This document shows positions 22,897-34,969 of a stretch of 64,000 nt of DNA, piece by piece. The notes under the pieces were generated by a model. The model did not search any database and had not been told where the DNA came from. It worked only from the letters and a program-made list of their open reading frames with translations. Source of the stretch: Adiantum capillus-veneris (taxonomy: Eukaryota > Streptophyta > Polypodiopsida > Polypodiales > Pteridaceae); the NCBI GenBank assembly GCA_014529385.2, contig CM043967.1, positions 82,921,778 through 82,985,777 of the forward strand, written 5' to 3'. The position numbers were made by a program, and so were the translations under genes. Positions within the stretch are counted from its first letter, which is position 1. Each line of letters begins with the position of its first letter.

Positions 22897-23115
22897 TGTT
22901 AGGACACGGGTCCTGTACCCTAAGAACTAGGCTAGGCAAGGACCAGTCCGGGCCAAGGGCTAGGATGGACATGCAGTCAAGGGGGTCCCTATATTTAGAA
23001 GGCCAGGGGCCTATATAGGGCATGGCTGGGTGGTGATGAGCATGTTCAGTCAACTCTTCACTTAAAGAAAGTTCCTCAACCCAGCATTTTCTCTCTCTTT
23101 CTATTTCTTTCAAGA
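22897..23115 (+). repeat. LTR-like fragment D, related to LTRs of B and C
   Basis: TGTTAGGACACGGGTCC at 22897 matches the first bases of the LTRs of B (TGTAAGGACATGGGTCC) and C (TGTCAAGACAAGGGTCC). Downstream it shares GGGCCAAGGGCTAGGA and a GGCCTATATAGGG TATA region with C. It is probably a solo or truncated LTR. No partner LTR, primer site or target duplication was found and the right end is only a guess. Confidence 0.55.
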
Positions 23116-26100
23116 ATAATGAAAATCTTCTAAGAAGATTTTCCTACATATTCTGCTGGTGTGTCAGCTTGAGCCAAGGTGCTCTACCTCATAGCTAGCA
23201 CGTGGCTAAGATTCTACTCAAATTAGTCTTAATCGGTTCGTCGATTAAACACTATTTTTCATAAGGGCTATGAGCCAAACAGGCTACGAGCCGATGTCAG
23301 GAGAAGGGTAAGACCCAACTATGGGCATTCTTTGGGTGATTGTTTTCAAGATATACCCAAGGAAGTACACATCGATGTTAATGGACAAGCAAGAGTCTTG
23401 TCATTACGGATGTTTAGGGTGTCATTTTTGCACTACATGTTTTTAGTGCGACACTCAAGTCAAGTTTTTGCTAATCTTCAACTCACAGCAGCTGATCTCT
23501 ACAAGAAAGTATAGATGCAGCAATCAGTTGTGCCACCATGGTTGTCCATAAGAGCTCGGCAGTTCACTTGTGTGGGTCTCCTGCTCTCTCTATAGCACTA
23601 TGGAATGTCTATGGACATACTGTTTTGGGGTAAGCCCCGGCGGGTGATTGCTACATAACCCCATAAGCATTAAGGATCGCAGTTTGATCTGCATTCAGGA
23701 TCACAGTTGATCTCTCCCAGTTATACTTTCAAGGAAATAATTCCGCGATCTACCAAACGTGGTAGCGGATGGATACAAGTTCAAGTTTATTCCAATCATT
23801 CTAAACACGGTTGACTATGTTGGTTACCGTTATCTGCTAGTTGAGCAGTTTCTACAAAGAGTCTTACCAAGGGGTTTGACTACGTGGATTCTAATCCAAG
23901 GGCTGGAATTGCAAATGCAACACCCAGGGTTCCCAGTGCAATGCTGTTTGTTTTTTTCCGGTAGGGGATGTGCTCCTCTCCATTTGAATACGGGTAAGTG
24001 AACATTATGTTCAAGTTTCCAGGTACGCATCTATTGATTTGGAGTTATTCCATTTTTAGTATGCTTTGCTTGGTTTTTCAAGACGAATAAGTACGCTTGA
24101 ATGTTACAGAGCCATGCCAAGGGCATGTCGGCAAAAAGTCTTTTGGACCCAGTGTCCAATCTATCTTTCTGCCTTATACTGTTTGGAACCTACTTATAGG
24201 GTTCAATTTGGCACATGTTGTCACATGGGATACAACATGGTCTAGGAACTCAAGGAGTTCGGTTTAGCCAGTGTAGAGCAATGAATGAGGGTCCCTCTCA
24301 CTCCTGTCGTAAAGTGTTTAGAGCTACCTCCACACACAAGTACATCTTGTACTTGTAGGATGTTCTTTTTCAGACATCCTTAGTTGAGACATATTCCACA
24401 TGTGGCGAATATGAGTCTCTGAGACTGACACTGGCGCCCCTATTTCAAATATGTGTCACGACAAAGTCCCTAAGTGCTGGTCACATCTGTTTTCTAGACC
24501 ATTTTTAGCATGACGTATCAGGAGCAATTTCATGGGCCAAAAATTGACGGATACTTAGAATGACTTGTTAAGGTACAAGTATTGCTAAACAACATTACAG
24601 ATGGTTGTTTATACATATAGCACATGAAAAAGTTTCATTGTTTGTATCTAGAAGAGATCACTGTTTCACCTTCTATTATGTTTCAGACGTTTAAGCAAAG
24701 CTTGCAAAAGATTGCAAATGAAAGTATTTAGTTTCTTTCCAAAACTATTTACATTCCTGTTAATGTGTGCTAGGCGCATCACATTTGCCATAAGGATTGG
24801 CAAGAATTACCATGGAAATACAGGTTCGGATCTGTTTTTTGCTAAATGCATGCACACTAGGTGTTATGGGCCCTAGTATTTAGCAAAGGCTGATTTGGAA
24901 CGACATGCATATTCCTCAAGTTGTTGCTTATGAAGCATTTTGCACTTTATGTGCACTATCTCTATGAGATTACCTTTGAGTCTACTAATCACCAATAGAG
25001 GTCATGGCTGTGTTTGGGTGTTTGTGGATTTTTTCAAGTTATAGAGGTGGCGGGCTGCCATATCGGGCAGGAGGTACAGGTCAAGGATGGTGGCTCTGAG
25101 GAGAGCGTACTACAGGAGGACGGGGGCTGGTTTATGAAAGCCCGCCACGGACCAAATTAAGGGAAGGCAGCCATGGAATCGAAGGGTCTGGCCATAGTGG
25201 AGAGCCGCCACAAGGGAAGATAAGGCCTGAGGGGCCGCCAGTGCACGAAGATGTCGAGGGAGGGCTGCAGCCAGTAAGCAGCTCCACAGGGAGTCAAGAA
25301 GGGACCGCCAGGGCTACAGACGGGGGAGGGCCAAGGATCGTGAGCAAGAGGGAGAGTTGGGGCTTTGGGGGTGTTGTGAGCATCACAGGAGAGGTGAGGT
25401 GCTGCATAAGCTGGATCCTCAAGCTAGTGCTAAGGCGAATAGCGACACTGCTAGATTTATAAGTGTTGTTCGTGAACTTGAACTGAAACCACTAAATACA
25501 ATCAGTTTGTATGCAGAGCTTGATTGCTGGGCTTTGAAATTGTCTACATGAGGTTATACATCGTGGGTTCCGAAAGTTGTTTTTCTTTGTGTCGAGTGGA
25601 TGTATGCTATGTACCTGTGTTTTTGACATATATCAGATGTATGGGTGTATCAAGAGAGGGGAAGTTTGTATGCCAAGCGAATATCAATCATATGTGAGAA
25701 AACTTTTGCCTGTCAGAGATCTTGCAAGGTTTTAATTGACTTTCTATGGTGTTTGGTGCTTTGAAGGGTCTTAGTCGATTACCATGGTCGTATGCTTTGT
25801 AGCCGTGTGTGTATAGTCTGGGTTGGTCAGGATTGGGCAAGGGGAATAGTCGATTGCAAATTGTGTATCCTGATGTGTGTTTGCTAGGGGATAGGGGTGC
25901 TGTGAGATCACTGAGCTATATAGAGGCATCGAGTTTATGTGCTGGTGGTTTTCCCACTTCCCCCTTTCCACCGTGTGCTTCTCTTTGCTCACACAGCCTT
26001 TTCCTGCTAATAAAACTAGACCGAGTCTCTGAGGAAATCTGAGTTTGGACTTTGATGGGATACTTGCGGGTCTGGTCATGGTAACTATGTGTATTATCGG

Positions 26101-26298
26101 CACAATCCACAGAAACTTGCACCATGTCAAAGTTCATATTCCACGCTTATGTTCCTATAAAGATTTCCCACTAAAGCTGGTGGATATGTTGCCTTCGCAT
26201 AAATGGGCAAAATGAAATTCAAACTCAAAGATTCTATTGAGTTTCCTAAGTCTGCTTCTGTTCAATGTAAGCTTCTCGTTCTCCATGATTGCACCCAC
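23116..26298. other. Anonymous sequence with a GC-rich patch
   Basis: No recognisable gene. The stretch 25030-25400 is clearly richer in G and C than its surroundings and repeats GCCGCCA-type words, but no protein motif was recognised there. The 23330-24000 part may be remains of the element to which LTR-like fragment D belongs, without motif support. Confidence 0.45.
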
Positions 26299-26331
26299 CT
26301 CTCTCTCTCTCTCTCTCTCTCCCCCCCCCCC
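26299..26331. repeat. (CT)n followed by a C run
   Basis: Eleven CT units are followed by about 11 C residues. Confidence 0.93.
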
Positions 26332-26949
26332 ATGAGTTTAGGGTGAGCTACACCTTGCTTTAAGATATAAATTGCGGATGTCTTCAAAGAAGTGTGTGGT
26401 AATATAGTGTTTAATCTTCATTAATGTGTGTGTGTTTTAGAGAGAGAGGGAGGGAGAGATTTGCTATTGCAATTATGGCCACCAAGCTTGCTGTTTACCC
26501 AACACAATTGTGATTTGCTCTCTCACATGCTCCTCCTCATGGTTCTAGCCAGCTGGCTTTTTGAGGTCTTCATGTAAAGTTATTTTCAAGCTGGTTTGTC
26601 TCCCCCACTCTATCTTTTTTTTTTCAAAAGAAAAGTGTATGATTACCAAAAAAAGATGATTTCTCCTACGCATGCCACATTTGGTGCATGACATCTATAC
26701 TACTCTATGATGGAAAGGCATTTCATGCCGACCATGTGGCATAGGAAGACAACAAAGTGTGGTAAACTGGTGGGAGGATGCCTTTCCTCTATACAATACC
26801 TCTCTATCAAGCTGAAGCCGATTTAGATGATCCATGTGGTGTAGGAAGCGGGTGTCATTCTGCATGAGATGAGGCTTACTAAATAGGAGGAAAAATAAGT
26901 GCCAAGTAGAGGGAGATAAAGAGCCTTTGGTGGGAGCCAAAGAGGCCCC

Positions 26950-26954
<5 letters not shown>

Positions 26955-27039
<85 letters not shown>
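26955..27039. repeat. Compound (GT)n(GA)n microsatellite
   Basis: About 18 GT units pass directly into about 25 GA units, the same compound arrangement and strand as at 20911-20988. Confidence 0.95.
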
Positions 27040-27041
<2 letters not shown>

Positions 27042-27487
27042 CTACATACAAATGTGGCAAGAATATCATAGATGATGGTTTGTGTTCTCTCCATGTAAGC
27101 TACATACCATCCCCTTGGCTTCCACCTCCCCCTCCTTTCTCTCTGAGTCTCTAATATCTCACAAGGTCTCTCTCCTTGGATGAGGTTGTATGTGTGTGTA
27201 AATCCCCATTTGGTTTCCATTATGTGCACTACACTTGCATCATCAAACTTTTCGACTGTGATTTTAAAGGGCTGATGTGGTGGCACACAAGGTGGACATC
27301 AATGACGAGCAAGTAGTACAACTTCATAGAGGTGTAGATGTATAGACAATACGCAAGGGGATTGAAGCTACTAGATTCGAGGCTTGACCACATTGCTAGT
27401 AGCGTGGAGGTGTGCACTTGTTAGAGGTTCGAATGCAAAGGCAAGAGCATTGAAAACCAAGGTGGTATGCTAACGACTTGGAGTAGT

Positions 27488-27790
27488 GGGCCGTGGAGTA
27501 GGGTACAAGACCAATTACCCAATGACACTAGGCAACAGGCTACAGAGTAGAGCACAAGGTCAACTTCCCAACGACCCTGTGTAGGTACAATGTGGCAGAC
27601 GCACGACGCTTTGGGAGGAGGACAATGTAGAGGCGAGTTGTAGGCGGGGAAGCTCTAGGCAGCGGGCTGTGGAGTAGGGTACAAGGCCAACAGCCCAACA
27701 ACATTGGGCAAGTATAATGTGGTAAACGCACAACGCTATGGGTGGAGGACAACGTAGAGGCGAGGTGTATGCAGGGAAACACTAGGCAGC
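27488..27790. repeat. 127-bp tandem repeat, about 2.4 copies
   Basis: Units start with GGCYRYRGAGTAGRGYACAAG at 27538 and 27665, exactly 127 bases apart, and end CTAGGCAGC. A partial copy begins at 27488 (GGCCGTGGAGTAGGGTACAAG). The copies differ at many sites, so the array is old. Surrounding sequence (27040-28829) shows no gene. Confidence 0.85.
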
Positions 27791-28829
27791 TAAAGAAGGG
27801 TTGTGTGGTTGTCCAGAAATCAGAACGTATAGGATAGGCGACACTGTCGACGGGAGTAGGGCAGCCTGACGCGCTGCCAGTCACAAAGGAGATTTGAGTG
27901 CATACAAAAGCACGCAAAGGTGGACATAGCGAGAGCAACTAGGGAAGTGGCAACAACATGGGGCTACCTGTATCAGCAAAAATGATTTAATTAACAGATG
28001 TAGAAAGTTGTCCAACAACAAACTTGGTAGAAAATTCTGATGTGCTAGCAAATTGTTAGGGCAACAGAGCAAAGGAAGATCTGATGGCATGGGAGCTAGA
28101 AATGCTACAGGTGGGGCTAGTGGAGGATGGAGACGAGGTGGACAAAGGTGCAAGTTGCAACATTGGTGCAACTAAAATTGGTCAATGCTATGAAGAGGGA
28201 AAATCAGAGCTATGTGTGTCTACTGATGCATGCCAAAGTGATCAAGCAAATTTGAAGGTCAAGAGTAGGTAGGCGGTTGCAAATGTGTTGTTTTATGGGG
28301 TTTTATAGGACAAGGTGCTCCATCATGGGCCTATCAAAGGTGTCTTGTCTGTCCAAAGTGCTAAAATGGAAGTGCCAAAAGTGGTTCTTGAAGTGTTCTC
28401 CAAGCTGGTCTAAATGGCTCTTTATTTGGAGCTAGGGGTGCAAGATATGGCAGTTTGAATGTAGAGTTGGTTTGCAGATCCTCGTCGGGGTGGACAAGTG
28501 TGATAAGGCCATGAAGTGTATGTGAGTAGATAGATCTCAAGTGCATGATTTATGAAGCATGTTCGTATCTTTGGATCGGAAATCATAGTCCAAATGGCTA
28601 AGTTATGGGCAATCAACCTACAGTATTGAGTCATAATTTTGTATTAACTTTTAGGATCAAATACATTATAAATTGACTGCTCGCATGAGAGTGATCCATG
28701 ACCCGGAGAAGCATATAAGAATTTTAGAACAAATTAGGTTTTACCTAAAGGACCATTGTTAGGACTAGACCTTTTCTAGCTTTGGGAGCCAAAAACCTCG
28801 TCATCTCTTACCCTAAGTAATTCCTTGCT
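27791..28829. other. Anonymous sequence
   Basis: No supported gene. Open frames on the minus strand (27540-28171) are low in complexity and depend on the diverged tandem repeat, so they are not called. Confidence 0.45.
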
Positions 28830-28853
28830 TACTAACAATTTTATCTGTTGCAG
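28830..28853 (+). other. Candidate 3' splice site before unknown ORF
   Basis: TACTAAC at 28830-28836 is a perfect branch-point consensus. It is followed by a pyrimidine-leaning stretch and TTGCAG ending at 28853, about 18 bases downstream. The open frame of the next feature runs from this point. Chance occurrence cannot be excluded. Confidence 0.35.
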
Positions 28854-29643
28854 ACCCTTGCCCTTTTGCAAGGCTGAATTATCCTCTGAGCCCCTTTTTG
28901 TGGCTACCTCTCTTGTCCTCAGATGTATTTGCACCTTCGATGCTTCTCAATTAATCTATGATTCAATGCTTGTTTCGGATAAAAAGTTATCTATCTTACA
29001 CGTGCTTTCTTTCAATGATTGGGTCAAGATTTTGGCTACCTTGGACAAGGACTCCAAAGATGGAGTGGATTAAATTTCCCATTACATTGCCCACTTATCT
29101 ATACTTTCTTGACAATCTCAGCAAGAGCTAGCCCTTTTTTCTTCTTCGGGAGCTGAGCTATCTAACTTTCTAAAAAAATTGTGTGGTCTTAATCCATCTT
29201 TTATCAGTTCCCCGGCTACTCCAACTATCCCACAAACTGGTGGCATCTTTTGTAGAGATAGTGCGGCGCTTGAAGCTGTCAAGGAGTTTCAAAACAATCT
29301 TTGCTCCCTTAGTGACTCTAGTCTTTTGGAAATGGTACCCAAAGTGTCAAAAGTCTTTCCTTTCTTACCGGTTAGACAAATTGAAATTGAGTCCTTCGGA
29401 GTGGATCATCAGCTCTGGGTTTTACCCAACAAAGCTTTTTTGGCACCAATTCTCAATGAAACTTGGGTGTATTTAGCTAATCTACCTGCCTCCACAATTG
29501 AGGACTATAGACTCACGGTTCTGAAAGTGGACAATTCCTTGACAAAGGGGAACTCATTGAAGCCCTCTTCAACCTTAAGCTTATTGACCATTCAAAATGC
29601 TCTTCTAATGCACGATTGTAAATTCGGTTCGGACAAAAGGTAA
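28854..29643 (+). pseudogene. Unknown retroelement-like ORF, part 1
   Basis: One frame runs from the candidate acceptor to 29643 with two stops, near 29071 and 29112. The longest open piece is 29179-29643 (154 codons, from MCGLNPSFIS). It has no domain I can name. The amount of open frame and the helical, Leu-rich composition suggest real former coding sequence. It is followed within 10 bases by a continuation in another frame. Together with the next two features it forms a block of former coding sequence about 2 kb long on the plus strand. Its function is unknown. Confidence 0.45.
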
Positions 29644-29651
29644 CATGGAGT

Positions 29652-30214
29652 TTGCTAAAAGTAATCCCGACTTCTACTAAACAAAATCTATCTAAAATGT
29701 TTTTTGGCCATATGTTAAATGTGCTTGCAAATTTCTTGACCTTAAAGCCTCATGCGAGTCTAGCATTATGTGGTTTGACCGTTCTATTTGGTTTATCCTC
29801 AACCACCTGGATCAACTTTTTCCCGAAAATCTAGTGGACTTTCATCTTTCTCTTATTTGCTCTTGGTTGGGAGGCCAAGCCAAACAATTAGCGGTGGCTC
29901 AAATCGCTTTCAATATTTTTTGTGGGCTCATGCTAGAGATCGTGAAAGAGCTCAAATCTGATGACCCTAAAATTTATGTAACCGCTTATGCCAACTACAA
30001 AGGTGTTAAGATTATCACCAGTTTACTCAAACCTTGTATTGAAGATGATGACTCCCTCTCGCTGAAAAGACCTAACTCTTTAGCCATCCCCAATAATACA
30101 TTCACATCTTTTTTAACACGTAGCTCCTCCTCTAATTTTAATAGAGGAAAGTCTCGTAGATTTACTAGGGGAAGAGGAAGAAACACTCCTATCCGACACC
30201 TCCTTGATTTATGA
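29652..30214 (+). pseudogene. Unknown ORF, part 2, with basic C-terminal tail
   Basis: Two overlapping frames (29652-29834, then 29768-30214) appear to be one former protein with a frameshift near 29770-29830. The C-terminus is strongly basic and Arg/Gly-rich (GKSRRFTRGRGRN), as in many retroelement ORF1 or nucleic-acid-binding proteins. It ends at 30214, and the third coding block starts within about 60 bases. No named family is assigned. Confidence 0.4.
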
Positions 30215-30269
30215 TCATTGATACTGTGCAGGTTACTTTTGGCCCATGTGGAAGGAAGCGTCTTACTAG

Positions 30270-30827
30270 GAAGACCTCTTGCAAGGAGTATATTGTCTTT
30301 TCCAAAGTGAACTTCCGGATTTGGTGCACCCAAATTTTTTTTTATGTGAGTGTTCTGATTTACTATTTAGCAATCATGAAATATTTGATAATGTGCTCAT
30401 TATTTGGAAGTATCAACAACCTATTAAAAATCTTGTCTATAATAATGATTTTTTACAACACAATTATGCTCCAGTATGTGCTTGTGATAAATATGCTTCT
30501 TTTTGTAAAGATTTTGCTATTTATGGCAAGCATGTCTGCACTTGTGTACTGGATTTAGTAAGAGATACCACAATCCAATTTTTTAAAGCTAAAGCACTAA
30601 AGCACATCCCCATTTTTCCAAAAGACCTATATCTTGCTCTTCGTTGCCTAACTGTCAGTACTCTTCGACTGGAGAAGACAATCCTACAAGACTTATCTAT
30701 ATTGGTTGAACAAAGTTTCTTTCAAAAAATCTCACTTATACCATACAAATGGTTGTCTATTGATTGTTCTTGGATCACACCGAATCTCGGAGTTGTACTA
30801 CAGAGCTCTCACAAGATTGGTTTATAG
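30270..30827 (+). pseudogene. Cys-rich ORF, possible Penelope-like RT region
   Basis: The frame is open from 30270 to 30827 (about 185 codons) with no ATG at its start. It is Cys-rich: CECSD, CACDKYASFCKDF and a GKHVCTC segment, then IQFFKAKALKHIPIFP. From memory, the pattern GHVCTGDL followed by LxxKGLxxR/P occurs upstream of the reverse transcriptase core in some Penelope-like elements of animals, algae and plants. The RT catalytic core and a GIY-YIG nuclease are not visible. Sequence after 30828 has no continuation, so the copy is truncated. Alternative: an unrelated Cys-rich domain. Confidence 0.35.
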
Positions 30828-31963
30828 GAGGAATCCCAAACCTCGAGCGAGTACTTTCGAGTGTACAAGAAACCGAGCAAGCACATACAATGACAAAGAC
30901 TAGATCAAGACCTTGATAACTACTATGTAGAGGATATTGTAGTAAAGTAAATATGTTGCCTCTCAAATGGTTTCAAATAAAAGAACCATACTCTTACTTT
31001 GATACATTCATACACACATTGATACATAGTCACAAATGCATATGCAAAATGTACTACTAATGAGAGCATTAACACAAAATCCAAGAGCCTTTTCATAAAA
31101 ATAGCTCCAAAAACTTGTGGTAACAAAGACACATCATAGCTCAACAATAGGTAACAATAAAATACCCTACAATGTAAAAGTATTACAAGTCGAGACACTT
31201 AAAATACTATTGTACATTTGGCCGCACTTCACCCAAGGTTTTTCAGTGCTCAAAAGAACTTACTAATCCCACTGATCGCGAATTTTTTCTGAGATTTACC
31301 TTTAAATTCTAATTTTGAGGGTGATAAAATCTACAAATTTTGAAGAAATCTTGGGTAATTTAGTGTAAAAACTTTCAAATTTAGTTGGTTTACCTCCTGT
31401 AGGTGGCCACAATTTTGAAAAACAATGCGTTAGGGTGAATATCAAGAGCTTCTCTCCGTAAAGCATGTTGCATGCTCTGGCCAATTTGTTAGCACCTGCA
31501 TGCTTGGTGTGTGTGTGTGTGTGTGTGTGGAGAGAATTCATGAGGAGATTGCTACAGGGGTTGTCATGATTGCCTAAGCCTTGGTCAATTAATATGCACA
31601 TTGCACAGAGGAGGGTAGCCTCGCAAGTGTTGAGAGAATCTTGCAAGAAATGATTTTTTTAATAGAGTACTAGTATTTCAGAAAAGAAAAAGCTAATAAA
31701 CAATGAATACCAAGAGAGAAGGCCATAGCGTTTTTTTTGCTCCCCATTTAAAGAGAATACAAAATTTGGGTTAGATTCTCTTCTAAGAATCCCATTTGGT
31801 TAGGAAGATGTATACAACACATGATCCATGTGAATTTCTGTAACTTGTACATTGCAATCACAATATAAGCTTTGTTTGGAGGAACCAGAGAATCTTTTCA
31901 ATTTCATTCTTGGAGAAACTACTTGTGCTTCATGTTTTGCATGCTAACATGGATTTTGCAACA

Positions 31964-31966
<3 letters not shown>
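30828..31966. other. Anonymous AT-rich sequence
   Basis: No gene recognised. A (GT)n run of about 23 bases lies at 31507-31529. Confidence 0.5.

Positions 31967-32052
<86 letters not shown>
31967..32052. repeat. (AG)43 microsatellite
   Basis: An uninterrupted AG run of about 86 bases, one of the longest in the window. Confidence 0.96.
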
Positions 32053-32055
<3 letters not shown>

Positions 32056-32710
32056 TTCCCATTGATTCTCCACTTGTTTTTTTCGAAATCGATACCACCC
32101 ACGACCTTTTATAGTTGGTATATTCTCACTTGTAATCCTACCAGATCATTGAGAAGTACCTTGATCAGTAAAAGAATCCCAAAAGCTGACCACCCTTTCA
32201 CTTTTTTCCTGAGCTTCTTCCTGATCCATCACACCTCGGGTAATGGTTAGTACAACATACCAAAATTGTTTCATGGGCAATAGCTTGTCTGCCCAACGAT
32301 TAATCTTTGACACTCTAACGTCATATCGAGGTGTGCAAGCACCAACCTTGTTCAACCGTCCATGGAGTTCCACATGGAGTCTTGCAACTTGGTTCTCCTC
32401 TTCTCGTCGAACATCCCCTACAAAGCCGTGCTTGTGCATAATGGCAAGGAAGTTTTCAAGCAGGTTGGAAGTGGTTTTCAGGACCACCTGTCGTTTGCAA
32501 TGTCGTTAGGCATTCAACATGGTCCTCAATGCATTGTTCAACATGCTACTCCTCCCCATGCCTTGCACTCTCTTGTGACTCCACTTTCATTCGCAAAGGC
32601 TCTCTCTCTCTCTCTCTCTCTCTCTCTAGAAATCCGCCATGGAAAACTGTCTCTCTCGTGTAATGCATGTTATCAATGCCCAAACTAAGTTCCGTCACTC
32701 TTGTAGAGCC

Positions 32711-32757
<47 letters not shown>

Positions 32758-32948
32758 AGAGAGATATAGAGAAAGAGGTAAGCTTTTCTTCAAGATCAGC
32801 TACACAAAAAACTTGGATCACTCTGGAGCGAAATTGAGCAGAATGGTTTGCTTTTCTGGAATCGAGCATAGTTGAACAACTGCGATGCAACTTCAAGATC
32901 ATTATTATCTCTCTCTCTCTCTAGAAGCGCGCGTCGGCATGCATTGCT

Positions 32949-32951
<3 letters not shown>
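32053..32951. other. Anonymous sequence rich in short CT tracts
   Basis: It carries CT tracts at 32600-32628 and 32714-32754 and a short one near 32908-32921. Near 32891-32935 lies CTTCAAGATCATTATT, then CT repeats, then GCGCGCG, a block resembling repeat units at 63434-63690. No gene is recognised. Confidence 0.6.

Positions 32952-33018
<67 letters not shown>
32952..33018. repeat. (GA)n microsatellite, left flank of element E
   Basis: About 67 bases of GA directly abut the LTR of element E. A second GA tract abuts the other LTR at 59579-59640, so E appears to have inserted into one GA tract. Confidence 0.95.
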
Positions 33019-33020
<2 letters not shown>

Positions 33021-33267
33021 CGCTTATGCCACACGTGTCAATGCAAGGAACTTGCTGATACACCGTGTGCGAGCCACAAATGGCTCCAAGCACACAACAA
33101 GCCTAAACTAGTAAGCTCAAAGAAGGCGATGGTGTGTCACTCACCGCTCTGCGCTTGCTTCATGGAGGACTCCTCACCGCGAAGAAGAAGGAGCCGTTGC
33201 TTTGCTGCGCTCAACCGCTTCGCCGCCGCCGTCGTGCCTTCGTAATGCTCAATCGCCCACACACACA

Positions 33268-33310
<43 letters not shown>

Positions 33311-33653
33311 ACACACATACACACACACACAAGGAGGTGAAGAAGAAGAAGATGGAGATGGAGATGGAGCAAGAGCACTCTTCTATTGCACAAATGAGAG
33401 AATGAATGAATTTTAGGTTTAGTTGACTTTTATATGAGCTCGCCCCATTCACACTTGGGCGCTCATGCTTAGACAACTAATCCCTTGAATGTTCCAGTTA
33501 GAGTACGCCTCTCATCGGCGATCACTCTTACCCTTTTCCTATTGGACCGATAAGCCCGGTACCTGACTCTACCAAATAAATAGTACAATGTCCGCCATAG
33601 GTTAGAACGTCCGTCGTAGGTGATAGGGTGTCCGTGAGCCGTGAGGGTTAACA
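33019..33653 (-). repeat. 3' LTR of gypsy element E
   Basis: This 635-bp repeat on the minus strand begins TGTTAACCCTCACGG and ends CATAAGCGCA. It contains TATA-like CATATAAAAG (33427-33436) and an internal CT/CA microsatellite at 33263-33331 that differs in length from the partner. Confidence 0.93.
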
Positions 33654-33665
33654 TGCCCCCCTTCG
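33654..33665 (-). other. Polypurine tract of element E
   Basis: Minus-strand CGAAGGGGGGCA immediately precedes the 3' LTR. Confidence 0.8.
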
Positions 33666-34969
33666 TGATGTAGATTCCTTCCTTGGAAGCTATTGAGTTG
33701 AAGCTTGTTCGTCCATGTTGTAGAGCATCTGGATTTGAATCTGCAAGGCAAAGTCATTATTTCAGCAAGTGGAATTATATTTCCATAAATCATGAGGGGA
33801 ATGTAAAGTACATGTGGAAATGAGTAAATGCAAGATTTATGAAATGTTAGACTATCATTAAGGACAAATAAATCGCACTTTGAGTAAATTAATTAATCAA
33901 GAGTTTTGGGCTTATGGGTGAGTCTATCAATTAGTTAGCTATGACTAAGGTTAAAACAACTACTCTAGTACTAGCTAAGCTAAGAAGATTATCTAAATGC
34001 AAGATTCCCTAATTCTGCTTTTCAGCTTTGATTAGCCAACTAGCTCTCACAACTGCAAACAAAAGCTTGAAATGTTAACAGTAAGCTCGATGGAAGTCTT
34101 TTAAATGTCATTCATTTTTTTCTTTTTCTCTTTTTTACTTTGGTTCACAATCATTTGACGTGTGTGCTTATTTTGTATGTCCGGGGCTTTTTGCTTCTCA
34201 AGGAAAAGCACCCACACTGGGAACCTCTAGGGCTCTAGTACCATAGACAATACATGTGAGTGAAGTACCAAATCAAGCCAGGATTTCTCTTCCAGCATTA
34301 GATTTTTCATTTGTGGCACTTATGTTTTTTGCTTCCATTTCCTTTGTATTCTCACTAGTGTTTTTGTTGTTTAAGTGAGCAAGCTTCTCTATGCCTTAAA
34401 TATTCCTAAGGTCTCAAATACTTAGATAATTTTATCAGCTAGGCCTAGTGGTCAAGAGTTAACCTAAAGTCACGGTCTCCTAATCTCAAGGCTCATCCAT
34501 AAGATTAAACTCTAGTTCCATCAACTTAAGCAAAGACAAATTTATACATCTATAATGGCAGATAACAAACATAACTATTGCACTCAAATAAACCATGAAT
34601 TAGCAATTATACATATCCACCAACATGAATCATGGAAAGTAGTACACCTGGAGGTATGGAGTTGCTCATTTCGTCGAAGCAGATGTCCTCAGCCATGTGG
34701 ATGGAGATCCATATAAGTCCTACCTAACACATCCAAAAAACAAGCACTATACCTCTAGGAGGCATGTCAGTGTGAAAAAATTAAAACTCCTAGAAAACAA
34801 ACTCAAAACACAATCCAGACCCCTTACCTACCTATCTGACATCCCTTTTAGAATCAAGGAAAGAGGATATTATATAAACCGCGTGGCCACCCTAAGGCTA
34901 GGCCTCTATCCTCCTCATCTAGATAAACGAAATCATTTTCCGTGAGGCCATAGTCTTCCTCGGTCTCTA
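33666..34969. other. Non-coding 3' region of element E
   Basis: About 1.3 kb of AT-rich sequence between the last ORF of E and its polypurine tract. No ORF with support and no second copy in the window. Confidence 0.5.

Noticed and set aside
25030-25460. GC-rich stretch as a possible CpG-island gene start
   Set aside because: No coding pattern or promoter motif accompanies it; the repeated GCCGCCA words look like low-complexity sequence.
27540-28171. Minus-strand 132- and 96-codon Pro/Leu/Cys-rich frames
   Set aside because: They arise from the 127-bp tandem repeat and low-complexity sequence and show no domain.
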